Translations under genes and position numbers: made by a program
Notes under the pieces: model-generated
Told to the model about the DNA's origin: nothing
Seen by the model: the letters and a program-made list of their open reading frames with translations, nothing else
Database searches by the model: none
Assembly: GCF_032399705.1 (NCBI RefSeq)
Contig: NZ_CP135922.1
Span: 558,001-622,000 of the forward strand
DNA length: 64,000 bases
Direction: 5' to 3'
Origin: Paenibacillus sp. BIC5C1
GTDB lineage: Bacteria; Bacillota; Bacilli; Paenibacillales; Paenibacillaceae
Shown here: piece after piece, positions 49,312-58,394 of the stretch
Position numbering within the stretch: the stretch's first letter is position 1
How the letters are laid out: each line of letters begins with the position of its first letter

Positions 49312-51324
49312 ATGAGTATACATAATTCATCATCATCATCATTAAACGCAGAACGTGAGACTGACCTCAATACAGCTAAGAACAACAATGCGACTGATTC
49401 AACCACTATTTTGATGACGGGCAGTACCGGGTTTATCGGCAAAGAGGCAGTAAAACAACTTGGGAACAGTGAAGCGCAGTTATTATTGCTTGTACGTTCT
49501 AAATCCAAAGCGAGGACGGCTCTAAATGCATACGGAGTAACGGATTTCAGCCGAATAACGTATATTCAGGGCGATCTGTCAGCTCCAGGCCTCGGTCTAA
49601 CCAAAGCTGATCGTGAACGTGCTCTTCAGGCCAATATCATAATTCATGCAGGTGGGACGATGGATGTTACATTGCAACCAAAGGTGGCAGAACAGATTTT
49701 TATGAATGGAGCAAGAGGTATGGCCGAACTGGCGGAAGATATCCAGCGCACACACGGATTAAGGCATTTTATCCACGTGGTTGGTTTTATGAGTCCGTAC
49801 GGGAGGAATAATTCCCCGTCCATATCATCACCTAATGAAGATGCTGGGGATAAGTCGAGCGGGAAGAAGTCAGTGATAAGTAAAGTGTTCCATTCGGAAA
49901 GTGCGTATGAACATATGAAATTCGAAGCGGACCGCTATATTCGACAGCACGCTGAGCAGCATTCGTATGTCTTATCTGTTGTTAATCCGAGTACAATCGT
50001 GGGTCCATATCCTACAGGGGCAACTGAACAAACGGGCGGAATTGGCATGATGATACAGGCGATGAGAAGGCGTAGAATGCCGGTGATTCCTGGTGGTCAA
50101 CAGCACTGGCTGCCCCTTGTATCCAATGATGTGGTTGCACAGACCCTCGTTTTTCTGACTCAGGATAGCAATCCATCTGGCGGCACATATCCCTTGTTGT
50201 CCAGAAAAGCGGACAGTCCGGATATGAAGGAACTGATTCGTTTACTGGCGGCTGAGTTGGATGTATCTGCACCTCGATGGTCAGTGCCCCTGCCCATGAT
50301 TCATGCAGCGATGAAGGCTGGTGGCACAAAGATCAGCGGGATACCGCCTGAATCAATCGCGTTTATTACCAAACAGGAGTTTGAAGTGCAGCAAACGGAG
50401 CGGTTGTTTCAGCGAATGGGACAAAAATTGCCTGAATTTAGCGAGTTATTACCTTATGTGACAGCAGATTTGGATTATCGTTTCAGCTACCCCTCACAGG
50501 AGGATTTGCCTCAGGGTTGGACTCGGACGCGTAAGGGCAGTCTTGCGGTGCTGGTCCATGAGGGTGAGGGGGAGCCATGGGTGATTGTTCATGGTTTGAT
50601 GAGTAGTGCTGACGATATGATCCCGCTGGGAGATGTGTTATGGAGTATGACGGGAAACCCGATATGGCTTGTGGATCTTGCCGGATTCGGGCGTTCTCCG
50701 GTTCATCGCAACAAGATAAAAGGGACGGCCTTCAAAGGGCAGGTGGAAGCGGTGCGAAGTGTGCTGGATGAGATACAAGGTCCGGTCAAACTGGTAGGAC
50801 ATTCTGTTGGGGCAGCAATAGCCGCGGCGGTGCTGCAGGAGAGCGGGCGTGAAAATATCCAGCTGGCCATGCTGCAACCCGTATGGGGGGCTCCGAAGGA
50901 TGGAATGCAGCGCCTGATATCAAGGTTCCCGAGAAGAATGCTGCAAGGACTGTTATCTCGGATGACTCCACAGCAAGTGGCCGGGCAGTTAAAAAGGGCA
51001 GAAGCTTCGGAGATCAATCCAACCCTGCTGGAAGGCTACGCGAGAAGAGCTTCTTCTGGTTTGAAGTCTCCTCGCATTGCAGGAGCGAATGCTGATTTGC
51101 TCCACTGGATAAAGTCCCATTCAAGCGATATAGTGCCACAGACCAGTGCAGATGCGCAGCGCACACTCATGGTTTGGGGGACAAACGATAAGGGATACTC
51201 ACGCCCCGAAAATATCCATTCATCCGTTCAACGTGCGGAACTTCCCTATGGGCACCAATTTCCCCTATTTCAGGCGGAAGAAGCAGCTTCACTGCTTGTG
51301 GAATGGCAAATGAAGAGACGGTAA
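49312..51324 (+). CDS. Fusion protein: SDR/thioester-reductase-like domain plus alpha/beta hydrolase
   Basis: 670 residues, GGGAGAGAG before the ATG. After a Ser-rich start, residues about 27-290 form an extended SDR domain (TILMTGSTGFIGKEAVKQLG, VVGFMSPYGR, ESAYEHMKFEADRY with the YXXXK pair). Residues about 400-668 are an alpha/beta hydrolase (VIVHGLMSSADDMIP, nucleophile Ser498 in VGHSVGAA, and GHQFPLF near the end with the possible His). The two activities in one chain suggest reduction and hydrolysis of one ester or lactone-like substrate, perhaps detoxification, controlled by the adjacent TetR. Substrate unknown. Confidence 0.85.
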   Translation: MSIHNSSSSSLNAERETDLNTAKNNNATDSTTILMTGSTGFIGKEAVKQLGNSEAQLLLLVRSKSKARTALNAYGVTDFSRITYIQGDLSAPGLGLTKADRERALQANIIIHAGGTMDVTLQPKVAEQIFMNGARGMAELAEDIQRTHGLRHFIHVVGFMSPYGRNNSPSISSPNEDAGDKSSGKKSVISKVFHSESAYEHMKFEADRYIRQHAEQHSYVLSVVNPSTIVGPYPTGATEQTGGIGMMIQAMRRRRMPVIPGGQQHWLPLVSNDVVAQTLVFLTQDSNPSGGTYPLLSRKADSPDMKELIRLLAAELDVSAPRWSVPLPMIHAAMKAGGTKISGIPPESIAFITKQEFEVQQTERLFQRMGQKLPEFSELLPYVTADLDYRFSYPSQEDLPQGWTRTRKGSLAVLVHEGEGEPWVIVHGLMSSADDMIPLGDVLWSMTGNPIWLVDLAGFGRSPVHRNKIKGTAFKGQVEAVRSVLDEIQGPVKLVGHSVGAAIAAAVLQESGRENIQLAMLQPVWGAPKDGMQRLISRFPRRMLQGLLSRMTPQQVAGQLKRAEASEINPTLLEGYARRASSGLKSPRIAGANADLLHWIKSHSSDIVPQTSADAQRTLMVWGTNDKGYSRPENIHSSVQRAELPYGHQFPLFQAEEAASLLVEWQMKRR

Positions 51325-51564
51325 GCAAAGAAACGAAGTGTGCGTTCCAAAAAATGCACAATATTCAGGTCCCTCAATAATAAAATGTTAAATTATATTA
51401 CACATACAGTTAGATAAATTGAATGAAAACGTTATTTTCACTCCCATTTATACTTGTCGCACAATAAAACGATGCTCATTTTGGCAAGGCAGTACATTGT
51501 GACCCTCTTCTGAACTGCGATAGACTTGATTTCAAGATCAACAGCTTAGAGGAGGATGTGTAGG

Positions 51565-52515
51565 ATGCCACTTCAAAAAACGTTATTGGCACTGGACGCG
51601 CTGGACAGCGCTTATGTAAATGGTGAGAGTGTAAAGCAATTGTTTGTTCAATATCCACAGGTTTCGGTTGAAGTGCTAACCGTACAAGGGGAAAAAGGAA
51701 GTACGGATTTTGTTAAAATTATCATCCCTGGTACAAACGGGAAGTTGTCAGGAGGGCAGGCCCCGACCATGGGGATTGTCGGACGACTGGGTGGAATCGG
51801 TGCCCGTCCAACACGCATCGGACTCGTTTCGGATGCCGATGGCGCCGTCGCTGCTGTCGCAGCAGGGCTGAAACTCGCGGATATGCAAACCAAGGGTGAT
51901 TCGCTCAAAGGTGATGTCATTGTGACTACGCATATCTGTCCGGATGCCCCCACGCTTCCGCATGAACCGGTTGATTTTATGGACTCTCCGGTCGACATAT
52001 TGCAGATGAACGAACATGAGGTTCTGCCCGAGATGGAAGCTATTTTGTCCATCGATACAACCAAAGGAAATCGGGTGATTAACCATAAAGGGATCGCCAT
52101 TTCTCCCACGGTAAAAGAGGGATACATTTTACGAGTGAGTGATGATTTGCTCCGAATTATGGAGATGACCACAGGGCAGCTGCCTGTGACTTTCCCGATT
52201 ACGACGCAGGATATTACGCCATACGGCAATGACTTATACCATATCAATTCCATTTTACAACCAGCAGTGGCTACACATGCACCTGTTGTAGGCGTAGCTG
52301 TAACTGCTCAATCCGCAGTTCCGGGATGCGGCACAGGAGCGAGTCATGAGGTTGATATTGCAAGCGCAGTTCGTTTGGTGGTGGAGACAGCCAAGGAATT
52401 CACGAATGGCACCTGTTCTTTCTACAATGTGGAAGAATATAACCTGATTACTCGTCTGTATGGATCAATGAAAGTGCTCCAGACCCCAGGGATCCAGGCA
52501 GCTCCGTCTGCATAG
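51565..52515 (+). CDS. DUF1177-family protein
   Basis: 316 residues from the ATG at 51565, nine bases after AGAGGAGG; the ATG at 51556 is too close to it. The Gly-rich core (GIVGRLGGIGARPTRIGLVSDADGAVAAVAAGLKL) and HICPDAPTLPHEPVDFMDSPVD fit the DUF1177 family, which has no known activity. Conserved Asp/His-rich segments (SDADGA, THICPD, CGTGASHEVD) suggest a metal-dependent hydrolase fold (inference). It is the first gene of a run with AroM, an aminopeptidase, a racemase-like protein and peptide uptake genes. Confidence 0.82.
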   Translation: MPLQKTLLALDALDSAYVNGESVKQLFVQYPQVSVEVLTVQGEKGSTDFVKIIIPGTNGKLSGGQAPTMGIVGRLGGIGARPTRIGLVSDADGAVAAVAAGLKLADMQTKGDSLKGDVIVTTHICPDAPTLPHEPVDFMDSPVDILQMNEHEVLPEMEAILSIDTTKGNRVINHKGIAISPTVKEGYILRVSDDLLRIMEMTTGQLPVTFPITTQDITPYGNDLYHINSILQPAVATHAPVVGVAVTAQSAVPGCGTGASHEVDIASAVRLVVETAKEFTNGTCSFYNVEEYNLITRLYGSMKVLQTPGIQAAPSA

Positions 52516-52612
52516 TTTAGTCGAGAAGGTCACGGTTGAAGTGGCAGGTGGAAACACTGCTGTGGACATACGTGGATTCTACAGCCGATCTGATATGTTA
52601 GGGGGCAATAAG

Positions 52613-53284
52613 ATGACCAAACAGCTTGGCATGATTACGATTGGACAAGCTCCGCGAACCGATGTTGCGCCTGTCATAGAAAAGTATCTTGAAGGGCGGG
52701 CGGAACTCCTTCAGGTCGGGGTGCTGGACGGACTGTCGGCAACTCAGATCGCTGCGCTGGCCCCGGAACCTGGTGAATATGTTTTGACTTCCCGTCTGCA
52801 GAATGGCAGTGCCGCTATCATATCCCGTGAAAAAATCAGACCGATGCTGAATCAAAAGATTCGTGAATTCGAAGCCATGGGTGTCCCCAATATTCTGCTG
52901 CTTTGCACAGGTTCCTTTCCGGGTCTGCGTTCAGCTAAGGTACACCTTATTGAGCCTGATCGTATTATTCCTCCAGCCGTACAGGCGATGGCCGATGGCC
53001 GCCGTCTGGGGCTTATCGGACCATTGCCAGAGCAAGCGGGACAGCTTGATTTGAAGTTTTCTTCCCTGGTCCAGCCTGCGTTTGCCGCTGCTTCTCCTTA
53101 TACTTCCGGCGAGTCTGAGTTCCGGCAGGCGACGGAATCATTAAAGGGGCGTGTTGAACTCATTTTACTGGATTGCATGGGGTATGATGAGCGTCACCGA
53201 CAATGGGTAGCCAATGCCAGCGCAGGAATCCCGGTCATTTTGTCGAATGCTCTAATGGGTAAACTGGTAGCGGAAATGGTCTGA
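52613..53284 (+). CDS. AroM-family protein
   Basis: 223 residues from the ATG at 52613 (TAGGGGGC upstream). Family features: LGMITIGQAPRTDVAPV at the N-terminus, LLLCTGSFPGL with Cys, and LILLDCMGYDERHR. AroM was named for its place near aroL in E. coli but has no established function. The fold resembles Asp/Glu racemases, and two Cys could form a racemase-like pair (Cys of LLLCTG and DCMGYD). Its company here points to amino-acid or peptide catabolism rather than aromatic synthesis. Confidence 0.85.
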   Translation: MTKQLGMITIGQAPRTDVAPVIEKYLEGRAELLQVGVLDGLSATQIAALAPEPGEYVLTSRLQNGSAAIISREKIRPMLNQKIREFEAMGVPNILLLCTGSFPGLRSAKVHLIEPDRIIPPAVQAMADGRRLGLIGPLPEQAGQLDLKFSSLVQPAFAAASPYTSGESEFRQATESLKGRVELILLDCMGYDERHRQWVANASAGIPVILSNALMGKLVAEMV

Positions 53285-53303
53285 CACAGGAGGAGACGAA
53301 CAA

Positions 53304-54254
53304 ATGAATCAGCAACGAATTGACGTCAGTAAAAATGTTTTGGTGGAATGCCTTGGGCTTCGCAGTGGTGAGACACTGGCTGTCGTAGCGGATGATGCCA
53401 AGAGAGAACTGGCCGAATCCATATATGAGGCAGGCAAGGCACTGGGAGCAGATGCGGTGCTTATGGTGATGAAGGAACGGAGCAAGTCCGGTGAAGAACC
53501 GCCTGCGCCGATTGCCGAAGCAATGAAGCGTGCAGATGTCGCGGTATGCGTAACTCGTTATTCACTAACCCATACGCAAGCTCGTAAACAGGCGGCCGCT
53601 GCTGGAACCCGGGTGGCAACGATGCCGGGCATGACGGATGATATGTTCATGAACGGTGCCATTACAGCAGAATATCCCAAAGTGAAGGCCTTGACCGATA
53701 AGGTTACAGGCATGCTAAGTGCAGGGAGAAGTGTCCGTATCGAGAAAGATGGACACCAGCTGTCGTTCTCCATTCAGGGACGTAATGGCGTGCCAAGCAC
53801 AGGCATGTACCTCAATCCGGGTGAGTCCGGCAATTTGCCTTCGGGTGAAGCTTACATCGCCCCAGTTGAAGGTATTGGAGAAGGTGAAATCCTGGTGGAT
53901 GGCTCAATTGCCGGAATAGGTGCGATTGGTGAACCTGTTCTATTGACGGTTAGAGAGGGCCGCCTTGTTATGGCAACTGGCGCTGAAGGAGACAAGCTGT
54001 TATCCATGCTTGGAGAAGGTGATGGTCGAATTCTTGGCGAGTTCGGCATTGGCACCAATGACAAGGCTCGAATTACAGGTGTTGTCCTGGAGGACGAGAA
54101 AGTCTACGGTACGATTCATGTTGCTTTTGGAAGTAACAATACCTTTGGTGGCACAGTTGCAGCAGGCGTTCACATTGATGCTGTTGTGCAGAAGCCGGAT
54201 GTTTACATTGATGATGTGTTGATTATGCGTCAGGGAGAACTGCTCGATCAATAA
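53304..54254 (+). CDS. M29-like leucyl aminopeptidase family protein
   Basis: 316 residues, AGGAGGAG before the ATG. N-terminal LRSGETLAVVADDAKRELAESI and C-terminal LGEFGIGTNDKARITGVVLEDEKVYGTIHVAFGSNNTFGG resemble thermophilic aminopeptidase (M29) proteins. Conserved Glu and His residues suitable for two metals are visible, but not all ligands could be assigned. It likely removes N-terminal residues from imported peptides. Confidence 0.78.
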   Translation: MNQQRIDVSKNVLVECLGLRSGETLAVVADDAKRELAESIYEAGKALGADAVLMVMKERSKSGEEPPAPIAEAMKRADVAVCVTRYSLTHTQARKQAAAAGTRVATMPGMTDDMFMNGAITAEYPKVKALTDKVTGMLSAGRSVRIEKDGHQLSFSIQGRNGVPSTGMYLNPGESGNLPSGEAYIAPVEGIGEGEILVDGSIAGIGAIGEPVLLTVREGRLVMATGAEGDKLLSMLGEGDGRILGEFGIGTNDKARITGVVLEDEKVYGTIHVAFGSNNTFGGTVAAGVHIDAVVQKPDVYIDDVLIMRQGELLDQ

Positions 54255-54308
54255 TAGAGCAGAACATTCAAAAGATATCATTGTGGAGCAAAAAAAGTGA
54301 ATGATAGC

Positions 54309-54544
54309 GTATGCACAACATATCCACAGTGGGGACCAGTGCGTAATTTACGCGGTAGTTTTAGAGACAAATACACAACATATTCACAATATTTAAAGAG
54401 ATATCCACATATCTGGGGGTAACTATCAACAGATTGTGGGTAACATATGCACAAGATATCCACAGCCTGGGGAGGAATGCCAATGTTGGGTCTTATCAGA
54501 GTGATTACGCTTCATTATGAAGAGGATATCCACAGACACGGGGC
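54309..54544. promoter_or_regulatory. Cluster 2 of DnaA-box-like sites with direct-repeat pairs
   Basis: At least seven 9-mers with one mismatch to TTATNCACA: 54309, 54320, 54380, 54401, 54445, 54456, 54536 (plus) and 54435-54443 (minus, TTACCCACA). Three pairs are direct repeats exactly 11 bases apart (54309/54320, 54369/54380, 54445/54456), giving a shared 20-mer-like pattern ATGCACAAcATATcCACA. The cluster runs into the first codons of the racemase-like gene. Confidence 0.55.
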
Positions 54545-55115
54545 ATTAATCGAAGGACGTTACGGCATCCAGGTTCGGAGTCGCTGCATTCCCGATCAAC
54601 CGCTGGGGGTATATGATCAGTCCACAGAGCTTGAATCGATTCCCAAAATTGTGGATCTGGCACGAAAACTGGAACAGGAAGGCTGTACCTCTATTGGTAT
54701 CAGTTGTGCAGCCGATCCGGCTCTTGCAGAAATGCGTGCTGCAGTGCACATCCCAGTCTATGGAGCAGGGTCATGTGCTGCTCATCTTGCACTCACATCA
54801 GCGGCGCGTGTAGGTGTATTGACCATCCTAGAGGAAGTGCCTCATCTGATTCGAGGAATACTAGGTGATGCCTATATTGGAATGGAGCGTCCCGAAGGTG
54901 TGGTAACTACGCTGGATCTCAACACACCACAGGGGCGAATCGCGGCTATGGAAGCAGCCAGGAGACTGAAGGCGGAGGGCGCTGAGTCTATCGTTCTTGC
55001 GTGTACCGGTTTTGCAACGATGGGTTTCGCCATGGAAGTGGAAAAAGAACTGCATATCCGGGCGCTTGATCCGATCTATTCATTAGGGGCAGCTGTGTCT
55101 GCATTGAAGGTCTGA
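54483..55115 (+). CDS. Aspartate/glutamate (hydantoin) racemase family protein
   Basis: 210 residues from the ATG at 54483 (GGGGAGGA seven bases upstream; the ATG at 54477 is too close). Both catalytic cysteines of the cofactor-independent racemase fold are visible: GISCAADPALAEM (about residue 74) and IVLACTGFATMGF (about 178). It probably racemises an amino acid, hydantoin or related acid. Its setting with peptidases and a Dpp transporter suggests use of D-amino-acid-containing peptides (inference). Confidence 0.86.
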   Translation: MLGLIRVITLHYEEDIHRHGALIEGRYGIQVRSRCIPDQPLGVYDQSTELESIPKIVDLARKLEQEGCTSIGISCAADPALAEMRAAVHIPVYGAGSCAAHLALTSAARVGVLTILEEVPHLIRGILGDAYIGMERPEGVVTTLDLNTPQGRIAAMEAARRLKAEGAESIVLACTGFATMGFAMEVEKELHIRALDPIYSLGAAVSALKV

Positions 55116-55511
55116 CCAATGAAATGCCGGATATAGGTATTGGGTGATTTTATATTTGGGTTAATTTGATTTTGACGCCGATGCAGTGTGTATTACTGCC
55201 ATCGGCGTTATTTGTGTTGGATGAGATTATTGGGGTTCTTGGAATAGCATGGCGTTGGTCTGCAAGGAGTGAGAGGATAACTTTTCTTATTTTCTAATGT
55301 GAAGCGATAAAGTAATAAATTTATTTTTTTGGTATTAACTACGACTAACAACGAATTATTATTACTTTATTTTATGAAATTAAAATATAACATAAGGATA
55401 TCACAGAAATTCCCGTTTTTTTTGATCAGATAGTCTGGTAAACTATCCAAAAAAATTAGATACAGTATGCAAAAAATGATTTGCAAATCTGGCTCAGGGT
55501 GGTCGATAGGT
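55116..55511. other. AT-rich gene-free region before the PucR gene
   Basis: About 396 bases. It holds the terminator of the racemase-like gene (55174-55213) and, from 55290 on, a very AT-rich stretch likely to contain the PucR promoter. No RNA gene or protein frame is supported. Confidence 0.6.
55174..55213 (+). terminator. Intrinsic terminator after the racemase-like gene
   Basis: GACGCCGATG-CAG pairs with CTG-CCATCGGCGT (one bulge) and is followed by TTATTTGT. Confidence 0.7.
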
Positions 55512-57044
55512 TTGAAAACGACAGGTATAACATTGAAAGAACTGTTGAATATTCCTATACTCAGCAAGGCCAAAGTCATTAGTGGGCACCAAGGATTGGA
55601 TCGGGTTGTAAGGTTTGTGGATATTATGGAGGTGCCGGATCTGCAAGGATGGTTGCGAGAAGGCATGCTAATGCTGACGACAGCCTATTCGATTCGTGAT
55701 AATCCCGGTTTGCTCGGAGAACTGATCTACACGCTTAATGAAGCGGGGGCGGCTGCTTTGGCAATCAAGCCTGCGCGTTTTCTCAAAGAAATCCCGGAAG
55801 AAGCCGTTGCAGCCAGTAATGACTGTGGCCTGCCCATCATTGAAATTCCTCCGGAGATACCCTACATGGATATTACGCAGCCTGTTATGGAGTTGGTGCT
55901 GGATCGGCAGGCCGCACTGCTCCGCAGATCAGAGGAAGTATATCGCACGCTGATGACGATGGTGCTTGAAAACAGCGGAATTCAGGCAGTGGGGGACAAT
56001 GTGGCAGAGCTGCTTCAGGCACCTGTGGGTGTTATCGACAATGCTGGTCAGATGATTGTGTCTTCACCGCCGGATTATAACTGGAAAGAAGCTGTGGACC
56101 CACTTGTATGGGAGATAAATCTGGATAGACGGAAGGTTGCCCGACTGTTGGTGGACAAGGACTCCTTGGATGAAATGGAACAAGTCGGCATTGAGCAAGC
56201 CAGATTAGTATTATCCCTGGAATTGATGAGAAACAAGGTGGCGGAAGATACCGAATTGCGTCTTCGGGGAAATTTCATTGACGAACTGCTGACACCGCCT
56301 CTGCTGTTGCCGCATGAAGCCGAATCGAGAGGTCGCAAGCTTGGTATGAATCCAGAGCATTTATGGGAAGTAGCTGTGATGGAAGGGGGGGCTGCTCCGG
56401 ATGAAGACCTTTTGACCGAATTACTTGGTCAGGAAGCCAGAAAACGGAGGGTAGCGCCTCATATTGAGTTTCGGACCAACCGGGCGGTGCTCTTTTTGCC
56501 AACACCGGAGTCTCGGGATGCGGCATGGATGGATGATGTACAATCCTGGTCTGATACCATTGGATTATGGCTCGAAGATCCAGCCAACAAGCTTGGACAA
56601 TTCAGGACAGGCGTAGGCACTCAGGTTCCACTTTGGAATATGCACCAAAGCTATGGTGAGGCCAGAAATGCCCTGCTGGTATCTTCCCGTTTGTCGGGTG
56701 GGCGTACAACCCGGTTTGAGGATGTGGAGGTATATCATTTGCTTAGCGAAACGGCGAATGAACCAGGTTTTGCGGCATTGTTTGAGCGGAAGCTGGGGAA
56801 ATTGCGTGCTTATGATGATGAACATAGTGGGGATTTGCTGCGAACGTTCTTTTATTATCTGGAGAGCCGGGGCAGCCTGATCGAGACAGCAAATCGCCTC
56901 TATATTCACCGGAATTCCGTGAAATACCGATTGGAACGAATACGGGATATTACTGGCTTTGACCTGAATCATCCTCGTGAACAATTTGTCTGTCATTTGT
57001 GTCTTGTGTATTACTACATGAAGCAGGACAAACAAGAGGTGTAG
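55512..57044 (+). CDS. PucR-family transcriptional regulator
   Basis: About 510 residues. N-terminal PucR domain (ITLKELLNIPILSKAKVISGHQGLDRVVRFVDIMEVPD), a long central sensor part, and a C-terminal HTH_30 domain (RGSLIETANRLYIHRNSVKYRLERIRDITGFDL). Family members respond to nitrogen or metabolite signals such as purine degradation products. TTG 55512, with AGGGTGG upstream, gives the usual family N-terminus; ATG 55467 is an alternative without an RBS. It lies between the peptidase genes and the Dpp operon and probably controls both. Confidence 0.88.
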   Translation: MKTTGITLKELLNIPILSKAKVISGHQGLDRVVRFVDIMEVPDLQGWLREGMLMLTTAYSIRDNPGLLGELIYTLNEAGAAALAIKPARFLKEIPEEAVAASNDCGLPIIEIPPEIPYMDITQPVMELVLDRQAALLRRSEEVYRTLMTMVLENSGIQAVGDNVAELLQAPVGVIDNAGQMIVSSPPDYNWKEAVDPLVWEINLDRRKVARLLVDKDSLDEMEQVGIEQARLVLSLELMRNKVAEDTELRLRGNFIDELLTPPLLLPHEAESRGRKLGMNPEHLWEVAVMEGGAAPDEDLLTELLGQEARKRRVAPHIEFRTNRAVLFLPTPESRDAAWMDDVQSWSDTIGLWLEDPANKLGQFRTGVGTQVPLWNMHQSYGEARNALLVSSRLSGGRTTRFEDVEVYHLLSETANEPGFAALFERKLGKLRAYDDEHSGDLLRTFFYYLESRGSLIETANRLYIHRNSVKYRLERIRDITGFDLNHPREQFVCHLCLVYYYMKQDKQEV

Positions 57045-57356
57045 GTCCTGCCAATCGGATACTTGCTTCTACAGCAAAATCAACAATGGATGATATGGTA
57101 GATATAGGTCGAAAAATAGCGAACTATGTCTTAAGGTGTAATTTAACATGACATAAATAGGAAACATTAGTGCACAATCGACAAACGGTTGTGCTTTTTT
57201 TTAGCTAAAAGGGACGTAGTTCGACGCTCGGATTCTAGGTAAAATAAGCACAATTACAAAGAAGAGACGGATAAACAGACAAGTTTTCAAGACTGGGCCG
57301 TCCACAGAGAACCGTAAAACAGCAAGTGAGACATCAGAGTTAAAGGGGTTGATCGA
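57045..57356. other. Gene-free region before the Dpp operon
   Basis: 312 bases with a terminator (57172-57202) for the pucR-type gene and then the promoter area of the transporter operon. Nothing else is seen. Confidence 0.6.
57172..57202 (+). terminator. Intrinsic terminator after the PucR gene
   Basis: Nine-base stem GCACAATCG/CGGTTGTGC (one G-T pair), five-base loop, then eight T. Confidence 0.9.
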
Positions 57357-58367
57357 TTGTTTGCTTACACGCTCCGAAGGCTGCTGCAGATGATTCCGGC
57401 GCTGATCGGCATTGTGGTGATTACCTTCATCCTGTCCCGTGTTCTTCCGGGAGATCCGGCCATTGTCATGGCTGGGGAACAGGCCACGGATGATGTTATT
57501 GCCAAAATCCGAATGGACATGGGATTGGACAAGCCATTATTTGTACAGTTTTTTAGTTACGTGGGACAGTTGCTTCAAGGGAATCTGGGATTCGCCTACC
57601 ATACCGGCCATACGGTACTGAGTGATTTCGCTACCCGCTTTCCGGCAACCATTGAGCTGACGTTGGCTAGTGTGATTATAGCCATCTGTGTTGCGATTCC
57701 GGTAGGCATTATCGCTGCAACTCGAAAAGAGTCCTTTATCGACCACATCTCCAGGGTGTTCTCATTGATTGGAGCATGTGTACCGATTTTCTGGCTGGGA
57801 CTGCTGTTTATTTACATCTTCTATTCCATCCTCGGCTGGGCTCCAGCTCCAATGGGGCGCATCAGCGGAGACCTCAATCCACCTACGCATATCACCGGAT
57901 TGTATGTAGTAGACAGTCTGATGACCGGAGATATGGTTGCACTCAAAAGCAGTCTTGCCCATTTGCTGCTTCCGGCCATCTGTTTGAGTACAGGGACAAT
58001 GGCGATTGTGGCGCGTATGACCAGATCCAGCATGCTGGAAGTCATCGGACAGGATTATGTGCGTACCGCACGAGCCAAGGGCTTGAGTGAGACTGCGGTC
58101 GTCGGCAAACACTCCCTGATTAATGCTCTAATCCCCACGTTGACCGTTCTTGGCCTTCAGTTTGGCGGATTACTCGGTGGTGCGGTAATCACGGAGACGA
58201 TCTTTTCCTGGCCAGGCGTCGGCGGTTATGTCACAGATTCCATTCTGGCTGCCGATTATGCACCAATTCAGGCATTCACACTGGTAAGTGCCATACTGTT
58301 CAGTTTTATCAATCTGGCGGTGGATCTGGTTTATGGATTGATTGATCCACGAATCCGTTATGAATAG
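57357..58367 (+). CDS. Peptide ABC transporter permease, DppB/OppB type
   Basis: 336 residues, TTG start with AAAGGGG nine bases upstream. Six helices; the N-terminal LRRLLQMIPALIGIVVITFILSRVLPGDPAIV is the classic DppB start, and the EAA-type loop is YVRTARAKGLSETAVVGKHSLINALIPTLTV. Forms the dipeptide/oligopeptide channel with the next gene. Operon order: permease, permease, binding protein, M20 peptidase, two ATPases. Confidence 0.95.
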   Translation: MFAYTLRRLLQMIPALIGIVVITFILSRVLPGDPAIVMAGEQATDDVIAKIRMDMGLDKPLFVQFFSYVGQLLQGNLGFAYHTGHTVLSDFATRFPATIELTLASVIIAICVAIPVGIIAATRKESFIDHISRVFSLIGACVPIFWLGLLFIYIFYSILGWAPAPMGRISGDLNPPTHITGLYVVDSLMTGDMVALKSSLAHLLLPAICLSTGTMAIVARMTRSSMLEVIGQDYVRTARAKGLSETAVVGKHSLINALIPTLTVLGLQFGGLLGGAVITETIFSWPGVGGYVTDSILAADYAPIQAFTLVSAILFSFINLAVDLVYGLIDPRIRYE

Positions 58368-58394
58368 GGTCGCCGCGAAAGGAGGAGTACCATT

